Positions 26,730 to 36,202 of a stretch of 64,000 bases of DNA are shown in pieces (the stretch's first letter is position 1; the number at the start of each line of letters is the position of its first letter). Under the pieces are notes generated by a model. That model ran no database searches, was not told the origin of the DNA, and worked only from the letters and a program-made list of their open reading frames with translations. The position numbers and the translations under genes were made by a program. Source of the stretch: an uncultured bacterium (GTDB lineage Bacteria; Vulcanimicrobiota; Xenobia; Xenobiales; Xenobiaceae); the NCBI GenBank assembly GCA_934636825.1, contig CAKUBG010000009.1, forward strand, positions 20,098 to 84,097, in the 5' to 3' direction.

Positions 26730-27677
26730 CTAACGAGCGCAAGCACGTTGCAATCTGTCTCTGACTGCGGCCCATTCTTCATCTTGCGGCGGTTGCTCTA
26801 TAAGAATAGACTGCGGTCGCAAACTATCAGCATAACGAAGCATGCTATAAATAGACTGAGCGTACTGTTGAGGATTGCTCGGTAAACTTAAGAAGCGTAC
26901 TTGCTTATCGTCAGAAACTTCGAATTTATGCATAGCCAAAACTACTAAGGAAGAGCTATTTTGTTTGATAATTTCGGAAAGTTCTTGGCTTGGCATCATT
27001 TGAGCTGGAGTATTGGGAGCGTAATGCTTTTTTAAAGTGCCTGGAGCTTTACTGCCCTGGCCGCAAGCGATAGGAAAACCGGCTATTTCGCTAATTACTG
27101 AGGCACTGAGCATACCCGGACGTACAATTACTGGCTTTTCTTTCGAAAAATCGACAATAGTAGATTCTACGCCTACAGCACAAGGCCCACCGTCCAGTAC
27201 AAATTTGAGGAGGTCGCCAAACTCTTCGTGTACGTGTTCGGCGCTGGTAGGGCTAATATGGCCGAAGCGATTGGCTGACGGGCCGATAATACCGCGTCCA
27301 AATACAGAAATAAGTTCTCTGGTTAAAGGGTGAGCGGGAATTCTTATGCCTACGCTATCTTGACCGCCGGTTACTTGGGGCAATACTTCGGGGCGTTTAG
27401 GTAAAATTAAAGTCATGGGGCCAGGCCAAAAGTGCTCTGCCAATTTTTGGGCAGCTTTGGGCACTTCTCGGGCCCAAAGTTCCAACTTGTCCAAACTATC
27501 TAAGTGGACGATAGAAGGATGATCGGCCGGCCTACCTTTTAAGGCGTATACTTTGCGAATAGCTTCTATGTTGGCAGCATCTGCTCCCAATCCGTAGACT
27601 GTTTCTGTGGGGAAAGCTACCATGCCACCTTGGGCCAACTCTTGGGCAGCTTGCTTTATAAGTTCGTCATTAAACAT
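26730..27677 (-). CDS. L-threonylcarbamoyladenylate synthase, Sua5 type
   Basis: Makes threonylcarbamoyl-AMP from threonine, bicarbonate and ATP, the first step of t6A modification of ANN-decoding tRNAs. The YrdC domain (residues about 8-205) shows GGMVAFPTETVYGLGADA, the KGRP segment, MTLILPKR, and GPSANRFGHISPTSAEHV. Residues about 220-315 form the Sua5 C-terminal domain, after the linker SKAPGTLKKHYAPNTP that closes over the active site. The presence of that domain makes it Sua5 (TsaC2) rather than TsaC. The length of 315 residues is slightly short but complete. The ribosome-binding site is weak. Confidence 0.94.
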   Translation of the reverse strand: MFNDELIKQAAQELAQGGMVAFPTETVYGLGADAANIEAIRKVYALKGRPADHPSIVHLDSLDKLELWAREVPKAAQKLAEHFWPGPMTLILPKRPEVLPQVTGGQDSVGIRIPAHPLTRELISVFGRGIIGPSANRFGHISPTSAEHVHEEFGDLLKFVLDGGPCAVGVESTIVDFSKEKPVIVRPGMLSASVISEIAGFPIACGQGSKAPGTLKKHYAPNTPAQMMPSQELSEIIKQNSSSLVVLAMHKFEVSDDKQVRFLSLPSNPQQYAQSIYSMLRYADSLRPQSILIEQPPQDEEWAAVRDRLQRACAR

Positions 27678-27737
27678 ATATATGCGTGACTTTCTTTATT
27701 GAGGTGAAAAATCTTAATCGCGGCGCTACTTCGCACA

Positions 27738-27775
27738 AAAAGAAAACCGTCCCCCCGAATGAAGGGACGGTTCTT
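27738..27775 (-). terminator. intrinsic terminator of the zinc-ribbon gene
   Basis: On the minus strand AACCGTCCC/GGGACGGTT forms a stem followed by TTTTCTTTTT (read as the A-rich stretch before 27745 on the plus strand). Confidence 0.75.
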
Positions 27776-27836
27776 TGATTTTTTGAAGTTTCGCCGGACG
27801 GAAACAATCTAAAATCACAAAAATATCAATTTGTTG

Positions 27837-28142
27837 TTAACGACGGGCTCCGCCGTGATTTTTGAAGCACTCGGCACAGTAAACAGGCTTATCGTTGCGG
27901 GGACGGAAAGGCACTTTAGCAGTTTTTCCGCACTCAGCACAAACTACTTCGAACATTTCGCGGGTACCGTTAGAGCGGCCTAAAGAGCCATTCTCACGCT
28001 CGCGTTTATGGTTGCGGCGGCACTCCGGGCAGCGGCGGGGATCACTGGAAAAACCTTTAGAATTGTAAAACTCTTGTTCACCGGCTGTAAAAACGAAAGT
28101 TTCACCGCAATCACAGCAAGTTAAAGTACGATCAGAAAACAC
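27837..28142 (-). CDS. double zinc-ribbon protein (zf-trcl plus CxxC-x-CxxC type)
   Basis: Protein of about 101 residues built from two zinc ribbons. The first has CCDCGETF, then FTAGEQEFYNSKGF and CPECR, as in the small proteins annotated as probable zinc-binding domain zf-trcl. The second has CAECGKTAKVPFRP then YCAECF. A basic linker joins them. The start is decided by GGAGG eight bases before GTG 28142, which also matches where the family begins. The frame stays open to 28331, but that upstream part is not family-like and its starts lack a ribosome-binding site. Function is unknown; binding to nucleic acid or a role as a scaffold is possible. Confidence 0.8.
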   Translation of the reverse strand: MFSDRTLTCCDCGETFVFTAGEQEFYNSKGFSSDPRRCPECRRNHKRERENGSLGRSNGTREMFEVVCAECGKTAKVPFRPRNDKPVYCAECFKNHGGARR

Positions 28143-28150
28143 TCTAATTT

Positions 28151-28155
28151 CCTCC
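28151..28155 (-). promoter_or_regulatory. ribosome-binding site deciding the zinc-ribbon start
   Basis: GGAGG on the minus strand, eight bases before the GTG at 28142. Confidence 0.6.
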
Positions 28156-28376
28156 AACAGGAAGTTGCCAACGGGAATGCGAGCTTCTTGACACACTTCC
28201 CAAGGCCTAAGCTCAGGAATTATCGGATACCAACAAATCTCGCCTGCTGAAATGCAGGTTTTACGAATTCTCTCCGCAATGGATGATGCCCCACCCATAT
28301 TTATTTTGACTAAATACAAGCAACGAAACAACCAGCATTAAGGGAAACCGTAGCTTTTATTCCAATTCGCACCAAA

Positions 28377-28405
28377 ATTGTAGACTGCCCCTAAAAAGTA
28401 GTCAA
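28377..28405 (-). promoter_or_regulatory. sigma-70 promoter of the zinc-ribbon gene
   Basis: On the minus strand TTGACT (28405-28400), 17-base spacer, TACAAT (28382-28377). Confidence 0.75.
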
Positions 28406-28659
28406 GGAGTGAAAGTGGCGAAAGGTTAAAAAAAATTTAATTAAATCGAGGCGAATTTTGCTTATAATGCGCCTTTCTGCATGAATAAAGAGAATAAAAA
28501 TGTATATTGCCCAAATCTCTCTTTAGCGAGAACAAAGTTGCTTAACCGACCTTGAAAATGATCAACCTTGTTTAGTATTTCAGTACAGTAAAATTTAACT
28601 ACAAATAGCCCAAATAGAGTTTACTTAGCCTGATAAACTGTATCTTTTTTGTTCCATTC

Positions 28660-30363
28660 TTACTGACTGATTAACTTGCGCAAATCTCCATATTGCCTGA
28701 TCTTGAACCAAGTTAACTCGCCGTTAAGTAGATAACGCCAGGCCACAGCTCCCATCTTTACAAAATTGGCTGCCCAAGCTAGGTAAAATGGGAAGCGCCA
28801 GTGACGTTTGAAGAAGTTGCGCTGTTTCAGCAAGAAATTGATGAAGCTTTTGGGAATAAACGACTTTGAGGCCAGGCAGTATATCGCTAGATAAAAGCGA
28901 TCTTCTGGACTGCGCGGCCAATCCATGGAAACACGAAATTGCTTCCAAGCTTTATTGTTCAAGCCTTCAACTTCATTGGGCGAAAGTTTGCCCTCAGAGA
29001 GTAGTCTTTTGGTAATAGCTGTACCCGGGAAATAATTCAATGAATAAAAATAGACGTCATAAGGGCGCTCTAACTCCAACATAAATTTGGCCGTTTCCAA
29101 TTTCATTTCTTCACTGGCCCAAGGGTTGTCGATAATTAAATCGTAAACGGCCGAAAGGCCCAATTTTTTGTTAAATTTGGAAAAGTCCAATATATTGTCA
29201 TTGCCGGGTACGCGGTTATGAACAGCCAAACTTTCCTGGGGAGAGCCACTTTCAATCCCTGTTTGCATTCTGACTAAACCGGCCTTTTTTAACTTTTCTA
29301 AAAAAGGCTGGCGCAACATGGGCGGTATCAGCATACATTCGAATGGTAAACCTATGCGTTGGGGATATTTCGAGCAAAACTCATCCACCCAGGCAACCGG
29401 GGCGGCAAAGGCCGTATCATCATCTATTTTGACTCTAGCCAAACGAGGAAAGTGCTTTTTGACATACTCAAGTTCACCCAATATATGCTCTACTGAGCGC
29501 AAACGATAAAATTTTTGTCTATCAGCGGCAAACTTTTCGCGTAAAATGGATACGTAACAATAAGAACAATTGTAAGGGCAGCCTCTTGAACAATAAATCC
29601 GGTACTCGGCTGTTCGTTTCCAGGGCTCTTCATTATGGATTCTTTTATCTTCGATATAAAACTTGTTAAAATCATCTACGTCTGGGTAAGGCAATTCGTC
29701 CAAGTTGGCGATTAAAGGGCGCATTTCATTTTTGTAAATTTTATCTCCCAATTTAGCCCAAATATTGGGAATATCACCGGTGAAGTTCTTGTTGTGCAAA
29801 GCTTCGCACAAGTCAATTAAGGGAGCTTCTCCTTCGCCTAGGCAAAGATAATCGGCAAAATCCAAGGCCCCTTCGGGAACGGCAGTGACGTGAATCCCGC
29901 CCCAACATATGGGTAAATTTGGAAAACGCTTTTTTAGTGCTCCAGTAAGCTCTTTTACCATTGGCAATAAGCTGGAAATAAAGCCTATACCTACAAGATT
30001 GGCTCGTTTGTCGGCTATAATTTTAAAGACCAACTCCAACTCTTGGGGTGAAGGCATTTCTAATTTGTTGTTTACCCAATCGCGTAAAAAAATTAAGTTA
30101 ACATTGAAACCTGCGCGGCGCAAAGCGGCTGACAAGTAACGTAATCCTGAATTTTCAACGCTATAAATAGCTATTAAAACTACATTAAATTGCTTAGGCT
30201 CGCCGTACCAGCCAGAGCGAGGAGCCCAAGGAGCCTTAAGTTGTTTTTCCGCTGAACCTAAAGATGGATCGAAGATCGCTTCGGCCGAGCCTGGGGAAGC
30301 TCCGGGAGCGGATAATTGGGAGGAAAAGTCGCCGTGACTATTAGTTGTATTGTGCGTTAACAT
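28660..30363 (-). CDS. B12-binding radical SAM protein
   Basis: Radical-SAM enzyme of 567 residues. Residues about 55-190 look like a cobalamin-binding Rossmann domain (VVLIAIYSVENSGLRYL, PICWGGIHVTAVPE). The 4Fe-4S motif follows in CSRGCPYNCSYCYVS (CxxxxxCxxC form with the CxxxC core at CPYNC), and a TIM-barrel segment with FECMLIPP and VRMQTGIESGS. The C-terminal 100 residues are basic. Such enzymes catalyse methyl transfer to unactivated carbon, ring changes or oxidative rearrangements on lipids, sugars or peptides. It is the last gene of the cluster: its ATG overlaps the stop of the preceding radical-SAM gene by seven bases (translational coupling). The substrate is unknown. Confidence 0.85.
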   Translation of the reverse strand: MLTHNTTNSHGDFSSQLSAPGASPGSAEAIFDPSLGSAEKQLKAPWAPRSGWYGEPKQFNVVLIAIYSVENSGLRYLSAALRRAGFNVNLIFLRDWVNNKLEMPSPQELELVFKIIADKRANLVGIGFISSLLPMVKELTGALKKRFPNLPICWGGIHVTAVPEGALDFADYLCLGEGEAPLIDLCEALHNKNFTGDIPNIWAKLGDKIYKNEMRPLIANLDELPYPDVDDFNKFYIEDKRIHNEEPWKRTAEYRIYCSRGCPYNCSYCYVSILREKFAADRQKFYRLRSVEHILGELEYVKKHFPRLARVKIDDDTAFAAPVAWVDEFCSKYPQRIGLPFECMLIPPMLRQPFLEKLKKAGLVRMQTGIESGSPQESLAVHNRVPGNDNILDFSKFNKKLGLSAVYDLIIDNPWASEEMKLETAKFMLELERPYDVYFYSLNYFPGTAITKRLLSEGKLSPNEVEGLNNKAWKQFRVSMDWPRSPEDRFYLAIYCLASKSFIPKSFINFLLKQRNFFKRHWRFPFYLAWAANFVKMGAVAWRYLLNGELTWFKIRQYGDLRKLISQ

Positions 30364-31532
30364 AATGGACTGACCTTTTTTATTTCGTTAGCCAGCTCTA
30401 GTGGAGAAGGCAGAGTCTTTGTAGAAAAACGGCGGAAACTCATTTGTAAAGCATTAAAAAAAGCTGAGTGATTATGTAAAGTGAGAGCTATCTCCCACCA
30501 ACAAGGGCGCAAACAAGCTCGGCAATGGTTACGCAAATTTTTTATGTGATTTAAGTCGCGCTTTTGTCTATACCATGTTACAAAATCGCTCTCGTACACT
30601 TTGGGGGAATTGGTCGGAGCATCATTGTGAAAATGGCACATAGAATAAAGTCCGCTTGGACTAATAGAAAAGCTCAGGCCACCTGTTTGGCAATCTGTGC
30701 CTAGGCCCCAATAGTCGGCAGTTGTTTGGGCTAAAGCTGTGCCTTTTTCGCTATCGGCGGCTTTGAGAAAATCGATCATAGCCTTTAAATAAGGCTCGGA
30801 ATTGAAAATAGGCGACTGCGATTGCTGTTTGGCTTGCAATATATAGTGTAGCAATTTTGTTAAGGCGGCTTCATCTTCTGCACTGAAACGCATCGCTTCC
30901 GAATCTGCCGAACACGCCAACACTTCTCCTTGGTAGCTATGCCTTTCCAGCGGAACCAAGGACAAATAAAAATTATAGGCTTTGGCTATAGCCAGCATTT
31001 GCGGAATATCTTTAATATTGCGAGCTGAAACTACGCAATTTATAATGCCTGTGCCGCCTCGTTTACTAATAATTTTCGACCAAAATCGTACTCGCTCTAT
31101 AATTTTTTCCCATATTTCAAGCTTGTGGCAGATTTCACTTTGTATTTGAGGGTGAGGAGTATCCAGAGAAATGGAAATATGGCGTAGACCTGTTTCGGCC
31201 ACTGCTGAATGTAATTCTTCTGAGCCTGCTAGAGCGTTGGTTAAGACTCTGGTTTCAATTCCTCTGTCTATAAAAGCTTTAACTATTTGAGGTAAATCCT
31301 GACGTAGAAAAGGCTCGCCGCCTCCCAAAGAAATAGCCATAGTACCGAGAGTGTGTAAATTATTCGCTACAGCTTCGATTTGTTTCTCGGTAAGTTCTTC
31401 GTCTTGGCGTCCTTTTTTCCACAATCCGCACATGGCACAGGTGAGATTGCAACGGTGAGTCAAGCCAAAATGAACATATATAGGCGTATTGCCGTTCCAA
31501 AAAGCTTTAATAAGCGACCAAGGATTTTTCAC
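30357..31532 (-). CDS. radical SAM protein
   Basis: Radical-SAM enzyme of 391 residues without a B12 domain. The cluster motif is RCNLTCAMCG (CxxxCxxC) near residue 33, followed by LGGGEPFLR, which binds the SAM amino group. Towards the C-terminus several Cys residues (CHF, CRACLRPCWWE) suggest a second, SPASM-like or Twitch-like iron-sulfur site. GTG 31532 is chosen because it overlaps the TGA of the upstream gene in a GTGA arrangement, the usual sign of coupling; a TTG six codons further upstream is the alternative. Its downstream end overlaps the next gene. Function is inferred only from the class. Confidence 0.85.
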   Translation of the reverse strand: MKNPWSLIKAFWNGNTPIYVHFGLTHRCNLTCAMCGLWKKGRQDEELTEKQIEAVANNLHTLGTMAISLGGGEPFLRQDLPQIVKAFIDRGIETRVLTNALAGSEELHSAVAETGLRHISISLDTPHPQIQSEICHKLEIWEKIIERVRFWSKIISKRGGTGIINCVVSARNIKDIPQMLAIAKAYNFYLSLVPLERHSYQGEVLACSADSEAMRFSAEDEAALTKLLHYILQAKQQSQSPIFNSEPYLKAMIDFLKAADSEKGTALAQTTADYWGLGTDCQTGGLSFSISPSGLYSMCHFHNDAPTNSPKVYESDFVTWYRQKRDLNHIKNLRNHCRACLRPCWWEIALTLHNHSAFFNALQMSFRRFSTKTLPSPLELANEIKKVSPLC

Positions 31533-32986
31533 AATTTCAAGATCTCCCAACCTGCCTTCAGTTTGCGGGCCATGTCATTAAAATTTTTAAGTTCCAGCAA
31601 CTTACGAAACATTTGTTTAGGGCGCAGATAAAAGCGCTTAAAGGCTTTATCACACAGAGCGCTGAGTTCTGAGGCTGTAAAAAATTCCGTCCACACTTGA
31701 GGCTTAAAATCAGGATAGGGATTGGCTAAAAATTTTTCCCAATGTTGTGGATCTAGGATCCCTTTGGCTACACCTTGATCATAAACTAAGGTATTGGGAT
31801 AAGGAGTTAAAATCCCAAATAAAGCGTAATCAGGATCGAGAGAAATGGCAAAATCAACGGTGCGGTTAATTTCATCTATAGAATCGTCGTGGGGACAACC
31901 GATCATGAAATAACATACTGTGGTTAAACCTTCGTCAGTAAGCATTTTGAAGGCCTGACGTACTTTGGTAGTGGTCAAATTTTTGTTTAAGGCCTTCATG
32001 CCGGCGTCGGTACCCGATTCCACTCCTATATGCACTCTAGTGCAGCCTGCCAAGCGCATGGCCTTTACAGTTTCGGGAGTAAGACAATTGGCCCGGGCTC
32101 TGATATTCCAGTTCACTTTAATAGAACGTTTGTCTATCTCTTCGCAAATGGCCAAAACACGGTCTCGACGCACGTTAAAAGTGTCGTCGACTATATATAT
32201 TTCATGGACTCCCAATTTGGCGCAAGCTTCCATTTCGTCTACTACTGATTTGGCACTGCGCCAGCGCCAGGTAGTGCGTCCGGGAGTATTGCAAAAAGAA
32301 CACTTGTAAGGACAGCCGCGACTGGTTAATAGAGATGTGGCCACAGCTTCGCTGCCCAACACGTAGCTGTATTTGCGATAATCTAATATTTCACGCCTAG
32401 GGAAAGGTAAATTATCTAAATCAGCTATAGGCGGACGCGGAGATGTTTGAACTATATTCCCTTGATTGTCTTTAAAAAGTAAACCGGCAATATTACGTAA
32501 ATAGTTTTCCAAAGTTTGCTGGTCATAACCGTGTCGGTTACTCCAGGCGGCTTGGTGAGCTTGCACCACTTCAGTGAAGGCTTCTTCTCCCTCAAAAGGT
32601 ATACATCCGTCTACGCATTCGTATTTCATGCACTGTTGCGGAAAATCGGAAACGTGTGGACCACCCCACCAAATTGTTACGTTTTTACCTAAATCTTTTT
32701 TGATAGATTTTGAGACCTGAATCATGTCAATTAGATCATGAGTATGGCCTGTTAGACCAACTATTTGTGGCTGATAATCGACAATAAGGCGGCGCAATTG
32801 CTCAAGGTGAAGATGATCGGCTAAACAGTCTATAAGGCGTGTTTTTGCTTGAGTATATTTATGAAGATGGGCTTCCAGATAAAGTAAGCCCAAAGGCGGA
32901 ATGGTATTGGTTTCCGCATTTACTGTAGTGGGTACTTCTGAAGATATACTGTTGTCGCGTGGTGGATTGATTAGAAGAACTTTCAT
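31529..32986 (-). CDS. B12-binding radical SAM protein
   Basis: Radical-SAM enzyme of 485 residues. MKVLLINPPRD at the start and IPPLGLLYLEAHL are the typical entry to the cobalamin-binding domain (about residues 1-160, with VGLTGHTHD and WWGGPHVSDFP). SRGCPYKCSFCN carries the CxxxCxxC cluster motif, and VHIGVESGTDAGMKALNK lies in the barrel. This is the BchE/HpnJ-like superclass, whose members act on very diverse substrates. It overlaps the next radical-SAM gene by four bases. It follows the SPASM gene after 63 bases. No substrate can be named. Confidence 0.87.
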   Translation of the reverse strand: MKVLLINPPRDNSISSEVPTTVNAETNTIPPLGLLYLEAHLHKYTQAKTRLIDCLADHLHLEQLRRLIVDYQPQIVGLTGHTHDLIDMIQVSKSIKKDLGKNVTIWWGGPHVSDFPQQCMKYECVDGCIPFEGEEAFTEVVQAHQAAWSNRHGYDQQTLENYLRNIAGLLFKDNQGNIVQTSPRPPIADLDNLPFPRREILDYRKYSYVLGSEAVATSLLTSRGCPYKCSFCNTPGRTTWRWRSAKSVVDEMEACAKLGVHEIYIVDDTFNVRRDRVLAICEEIDKRSIKVNWNIRARANCLTPETVKAMRLAGCTRVHIGVESGTDAGMKALNKNLTTTKVRQAFKMLTDEGLTTVCYFMIGCPHDDSIDEINRTVDFAISLDPDYALFGILTPYPNTLVYDQGVAKGILDPQHWEKFLANPYPDFKPQVWTEFFTASELSALCDKAFKRFYLRPKQMFRKLLELKNFNDMARKLKAGWEILKL

Positions 32987-33049
32987 GAAATTGTGCTTAC
33001 AGTTTTTAGCTTTTTTTCTTGTATTTACATTGATTTGGTAGTGGAAAAT

Positions 33050-34084
33050 TTATGATTGGGAGCGCAGTTTACTGCTCATAGCCATAACCCATTGCAAAAT
33101 AGTGCGGTGATTAAGAGAAAAAAGCAGATTATATTCTGTAAAGCAAGTGGCTGAACAACTGCAGCAGGGGAGGGAATTTTTGCTAAGCCGTTTGGCTGCT
33201 TCGGCAAAACCAAGTTCTATGGCGTTCGGCCCAGGCTGGTCACCTATAAGCAAAGAACAAGGGTAAAGGCATCCGTCAGCGTCTATGTTCAGAAAAAACT
33301 GCCCAGCCCAACATCTTTTCCAAGCTGGATTGCTTTTTGCAGAGGTGTTGTAACTGTAATCCTTCCAATTGATAAGATGCTCCAAGCATTGTATGGAATT
33401 GCCTATCTTGCGACCTTTAAGTTTGGCTTCCTTAAGATAAAGTAGGCATTGGCGGTACTCTGCGTCAGAAGGGCGTAAAGGATTATTTACTCCGAAATGT
33501 TCGCTGTGATGCAACACTTGGAATGTGGGAGTAAAGCCATATTTTTCGGCTGCGTTTATAATCCAATCTACTTTATTAATATTATTGACGGTTAGAACCG
33601 TAATTGTCCATAAGGCAACTCTGCTCCGGGAAGCAATTTCTACTGCCGCCATGGCTTTTTCGTAAGATCCAGGCTCACGGTTGGCATCATGCGCTTCTTG
33701 GGGACCATCTAAAGAAATGATCAAATGATCCAACTTTTCTAGAAGCTTAACCTTTTTGGGAATAAGATATCCGTTAGTGTCTAAAGTTGTATATAAGCCA
33801 TTTTCTTTGGCGCAAACGACGATTTCTTCGATATCTTGGCGCAGCAAAGGCTCGCCGCCCCAAATTCCCAAGCGCTGAATCCCGTAAGCAGCCATTTCTT
33901 GGATCAGCTTTCGCATTTGTTTTGTATCTAATTCCGGTTGGCGGCGGGCGGGAATCTTGCAATAGCGACAGTGCGACTGACAGGCGTTATTTGTAGCAAT
34001 AGTGGCAAAAATCGGAGTTGGAGCCCCGCTCAGACGCCCTTTTAGGACGGCAACTCCGGCTTTGGCCATTGTACTGAATTTCAT
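33050..34084 (-). CDS. radical SAM protein with C-terminal Cys-rich (SPASM-like) region
   Basis: Radical-SAM enzyme of 344 residues. NNACQSHCRYC carries the CxxxCxxC motif near residue 32; IWGGEPLL binds SAM. The C-terminal region has Cys residues around KRCWAGQFFLN, YPCSLL and CCSCSATC, consistent with auxiliary 4Fe-4S clusters as in SPASM proteins that modify peptides or sugars. It begins nine bases after the aminotransferase stop, so the two are cotranscribed. No small peptide gene is evident next to it, which argues against a simple RiPP system but does not exclude one elsewhere. Confidence 0.85.
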   Translation of the reverse strand: MKFSTMAKAGVAVLKGRLSGAPTPIFATIATNNACQSHCRYCKIPARRQPELDTKQMRKLIQEMAAYGIQRLGIWGGEPLLRQDIEEIVVCAKENGLYTTLDTNGYLIPKKVKLLEKLDHLIISLDGPQEAHDANREPGSYEKAMAAVEIASRSRVALWTITVLTVNNINKVDWIINAAEKYGFTPTFQVLHHSEHFGVNNPLRPSDAEYRQCLLYLKEAKLKGRKIGNSIQCLEHLINWKDYSYNTSAKSNPAWKRCWAGQFFLNIDADGCLYPCSLLIGDQPGPNAIELGFAEAAKRLSKNSLPCCSCSATCFTEYNLLFSLNHRTILQWVMAMSSKLRSQS

Positions 34085-34093
34085 GTTGCTGTT

Positions 34094-36019
34094 TTATTTC
34101 TCCGTATTTACCTGTGTTTTTTGAGTGTCAGTCGGATTGGTCGCTTCGGAATGATCGTTTATAGCTGTCATAGAATCGGAACTGCCGCCTTTGCTTAAAG
34201 TGGTACTTTTACGCAAAGCTAAAATATTTTTAGCTAATGAAGAAGCAACCGGTCTAGCAGACAACGGCGGGGCTGCTGGTCGCGGAGGAGTGATGTGAGC
34301 AGTTGTTGCTGAAGGCAACGGCGGGGCTACCGGTCGCGGAGGAGCAGTGTGAGTAGCTGTTGCTGCAGGCAACGGCGGGGCCGCCGGTCGCGGAGTAGCG
34401 GTGTGAGTAGCTGTCGCTGCAGGCAACGGTGGAGCTACCGGTCGCGGAGGAGCGGTTTGAGCAGTTGTTGCTGAAGGCAACGGTGGGGCCGCCGGTCGCG
34501 GAGTAGCGGTGTGAGCAGTTGTTGCTGAAGGCAACGGTGGGGCTACCGGTCGCGGAGAAGCGGTGTGAGTAGCTGTCGCCATTATGGGAGCGGCTGAGTC
34601 GGAATCTATGTCGTAAGTATCATCTTTATCTACAGTGGCTCTAATTTTGGCGATATTGTTCGGTTTAGAAAGCTTGGCATCAGATCTGTAAGTGACGGAA
34701 TGTGGCTTTTCGTTTTTTACTTGTGGCAGAGAAAATTCTTTTTTGCCTCCGTAATGGAGAATGGTATCCAAGGAGTAGCGACAGCTATCTACTATGCGCT
34801 CTAGGTCTTTCTCTTTAAGTCTGGGGTAGACTGGTAAGTGCAACTGTACACGAGCCAGCAAGTTAGTATTTGTCAATTTACTGGTGTAGCTGACTGAGTC
34901 GGAGAAAATGGAAATTTGCTGTATCGGTTTCAAATAACCGGGCGAAGTATCGATACCATGGCTGGAAAGTTGTCTGGCCAATTTTTCATTTTCAACATGA
35001 CCAACTACAAATGAATTAAAGACCGATTCTCCGTAGTTCGGATACTCAGGAATAAGTAATCCTGGTAAATCGGCTTGTTTAAAAAGTTCTATCAACTTTT
35101 TGCCATTTTGAGTGCGCAAGGCATTTTGTTCTTCGGCCCAGTCCAATAAGCGGCGCCCTAAAGATGCTTGTACTGGTGATGGCTTACAACTTATGTCGGG
35201 AGCATTGGTATTGATACTGTCTTCAAACATGCTGTGCAAAGCGTCTTTGCCCAGAAAAGACCAGCCTATGCTAAGTAAAACATAAGCGCTGGCTGTAAAT
35301 CCCAAAGTAGTGGTACCGGCCCACATTGCCGCCGCTTTAAAAATTTGTGGATATACAGAAGAACTGGGGGCAATGTAAGAGTCTTCCATACGCAAAGCGG
35401 CTATTTCCGCTAAATGCTGGTTCTGAAAAACAGCCATGCCTCCGCCCAAGGTTGTAAAATTTTTGGTTAAGGCAAACGAGAATATAGCTGCGTCACCAAA
35501 AGACCCTGCCTTTTTACCGTTAACGGTGGCTCCAAAACCTTGGGCGCAATCTTCAATTACAATTATGTTTTTGCTTTTGGCTATGGCGGCCAGTTCTTCT
35601 ACCGGAGCTGGACATCCATACATGTGGGTAATAATAATAGCCGAAACGCCTTCCCAGTCTTCGTCTTTTATGGTTTCAGGGCCCATTACCCAGCTGCCTT
35701 GGCGAATATCTACTAAGTGCGGTTGCAAGCCGGCGGCAATGATGGTGGCGGGAATAGAGTGATGAGTCCAGGCTGGAATCATTACTTTTGAATGAGGAGC
35801 TAAGTTTAGACATTGCAAAATAAGGTAAAGGGCTCCTCGGGCTGAGTTCATGTAAATAGCTTTTTTAACGCCTATATGTTCGGCAAATTTATTTTCAAAC
35901 TTTTCTACTTCGCTGTTTCTGGCTTGATTTATCTCTCCTATAAGCCATTGAATATCTGTAAAATTTAAAGCTAAATCAAATCTGGGAATGGGCCATCCGT
36001 TTTTTAAAAGATTGGACAT
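34094..36019 (-). CDS. DegT/DnrJ/EryC1-type aminotransferase with Pro/Ala repeat tail
   Basis: The first 420 residues are a PLP-dependent aminotransferase of the sugar-aminotransferase class: MNSARGALYLI substrate/phosphate loop, EDCAQGFGATV, and the PLP lysine Lys186 in FALTKNFTTLGGG. The last 220 residues are unusual: a linker, then six copies of an 18-residue unit of the form PRPVAPPLPSATTAHTAT (encoded by a 54-base repeat), then a Ser/Thr-rich end. Such Pro/Ala stretches are flexible spacers. The family is normally about 370-420 residues, so the tail is an addition. The ATG lacks a strong ribosome-binding site. It probably aminates a keto intermediate in the pathway encoded by the neighbouring radical-SAM genes; that is inference. 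Confidence 0.85.
   Translation of the reverse strand: MSNLLKNGWPIPRFDLALNFTDIQWLIGEINQARNSEVEKFENKFAEHIGVKKAIYMNSARGALYLILQCLNLAPHSKVMIPAWTHHSIPATIIAAGLQPHLVDIRQGSWVMGPETIKDEDWEGVSAIIITHMYGCPAPVEELAAIAKSKNIIVIEDCAQGFGATVNGKKAGSFGDAAIFSFALTKNFTTLGGGMAVFQNQHLAEIAALRMEDSYIAPSSSVYPQIFKAAAMWAGTTTLGFTASAYVLLSIGWSFLGKDALHSMFEDSINTNAPDISCKPSPVQASLGRRLLDWAEEQNALRTQNGKKLIELFKQADLPGLLIPEYPNYGESVFNSFVVGHVENEKLARQLSSHGIDTSPGYLKPIQQISIFSDSVSYTSKLTNTNLLARVQLHLPVYPRLKEKDLERIVDSCRYSLDTILHYGGKKEFSLPQVKNEKPHSVTYRSDAKLSKPNNIAKIRATVDKDDTYDIDSDSAAPIMATATHTASPRPVAPPLPSATTAHTATPRPAAPPLPSATTAQTAPPRPVAPPLPAATATHTATPRPAAPPLPAATATHTAPPRPVAPPLPSATTAHITPPRPAAPPLSARPVASSLAKNILALRKSTTLSKGGSSDSMTAINDHSEATNPTDTQKTQVNTEK
34260..34583. 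repeat. 54-base tandem repeat, six copies
   Basis: GGCAACGG recurs exactly every 54 bases (34314, 34368, 34422, 34476, 34530) and the units differ by a few substitutions; a first unit begins at about 34260. It encodes the 18-residue Pro/Ala repeat of the aminotransferase. Two unit types (CTACCGG and CCGCCGG variants) alternate, suggesting duplication of a 108-base block. Confidence 0.9.
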
Positions 36020-36202
36020 TGTATTGTTCGTTAACTAATCTCAGCCAGACTGACTCTGTAAGGGCTTTGAGCTAAGAGCCAGAGCTGTTGAGAAAAAAGT
36101 CAATTATCCCTTTCTAAAAAGTTGATTATCTACTTTTTGAGTTGCTGCTGGTAAAAAAACAATAAAACGAAAACCTGAATTTTAGGCCAAATTTAGGGAA
36201 GC

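Larger units (their letters stand above)
28143..28659. other. intergenic region / zinc-ribbon leader
   Basis: About 230 bases form the apparent 5' leader of the zinc-ribbon gene, containing a small CCTGC/GCAGG hairpin. A good minus-strand promoter lies at 28377-28405. On the plus strand TATAAT at about 28463 is not followed by a credible gene; only a 24-codon frame from the ATG near 28480, without ribosome-binding site. The rest to 28659 is AT-rich and I see nothing in it. Confidence 0.4.

Noticed and set aside
28143..28331. N-terminal extension of the zinc-ribbon protein
   Set aside because: Its TTG and ATG starts lack ribosome sites, while an internal GTG has a perfect one and matches the family start.
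34260..34583. Regularly spaced repeats considered as a CRISPR array
   Set aside because: The 54-base units are contiguous, in frame and encode the Pro/Ala repeat of the aminotransferase; there are no spacers.
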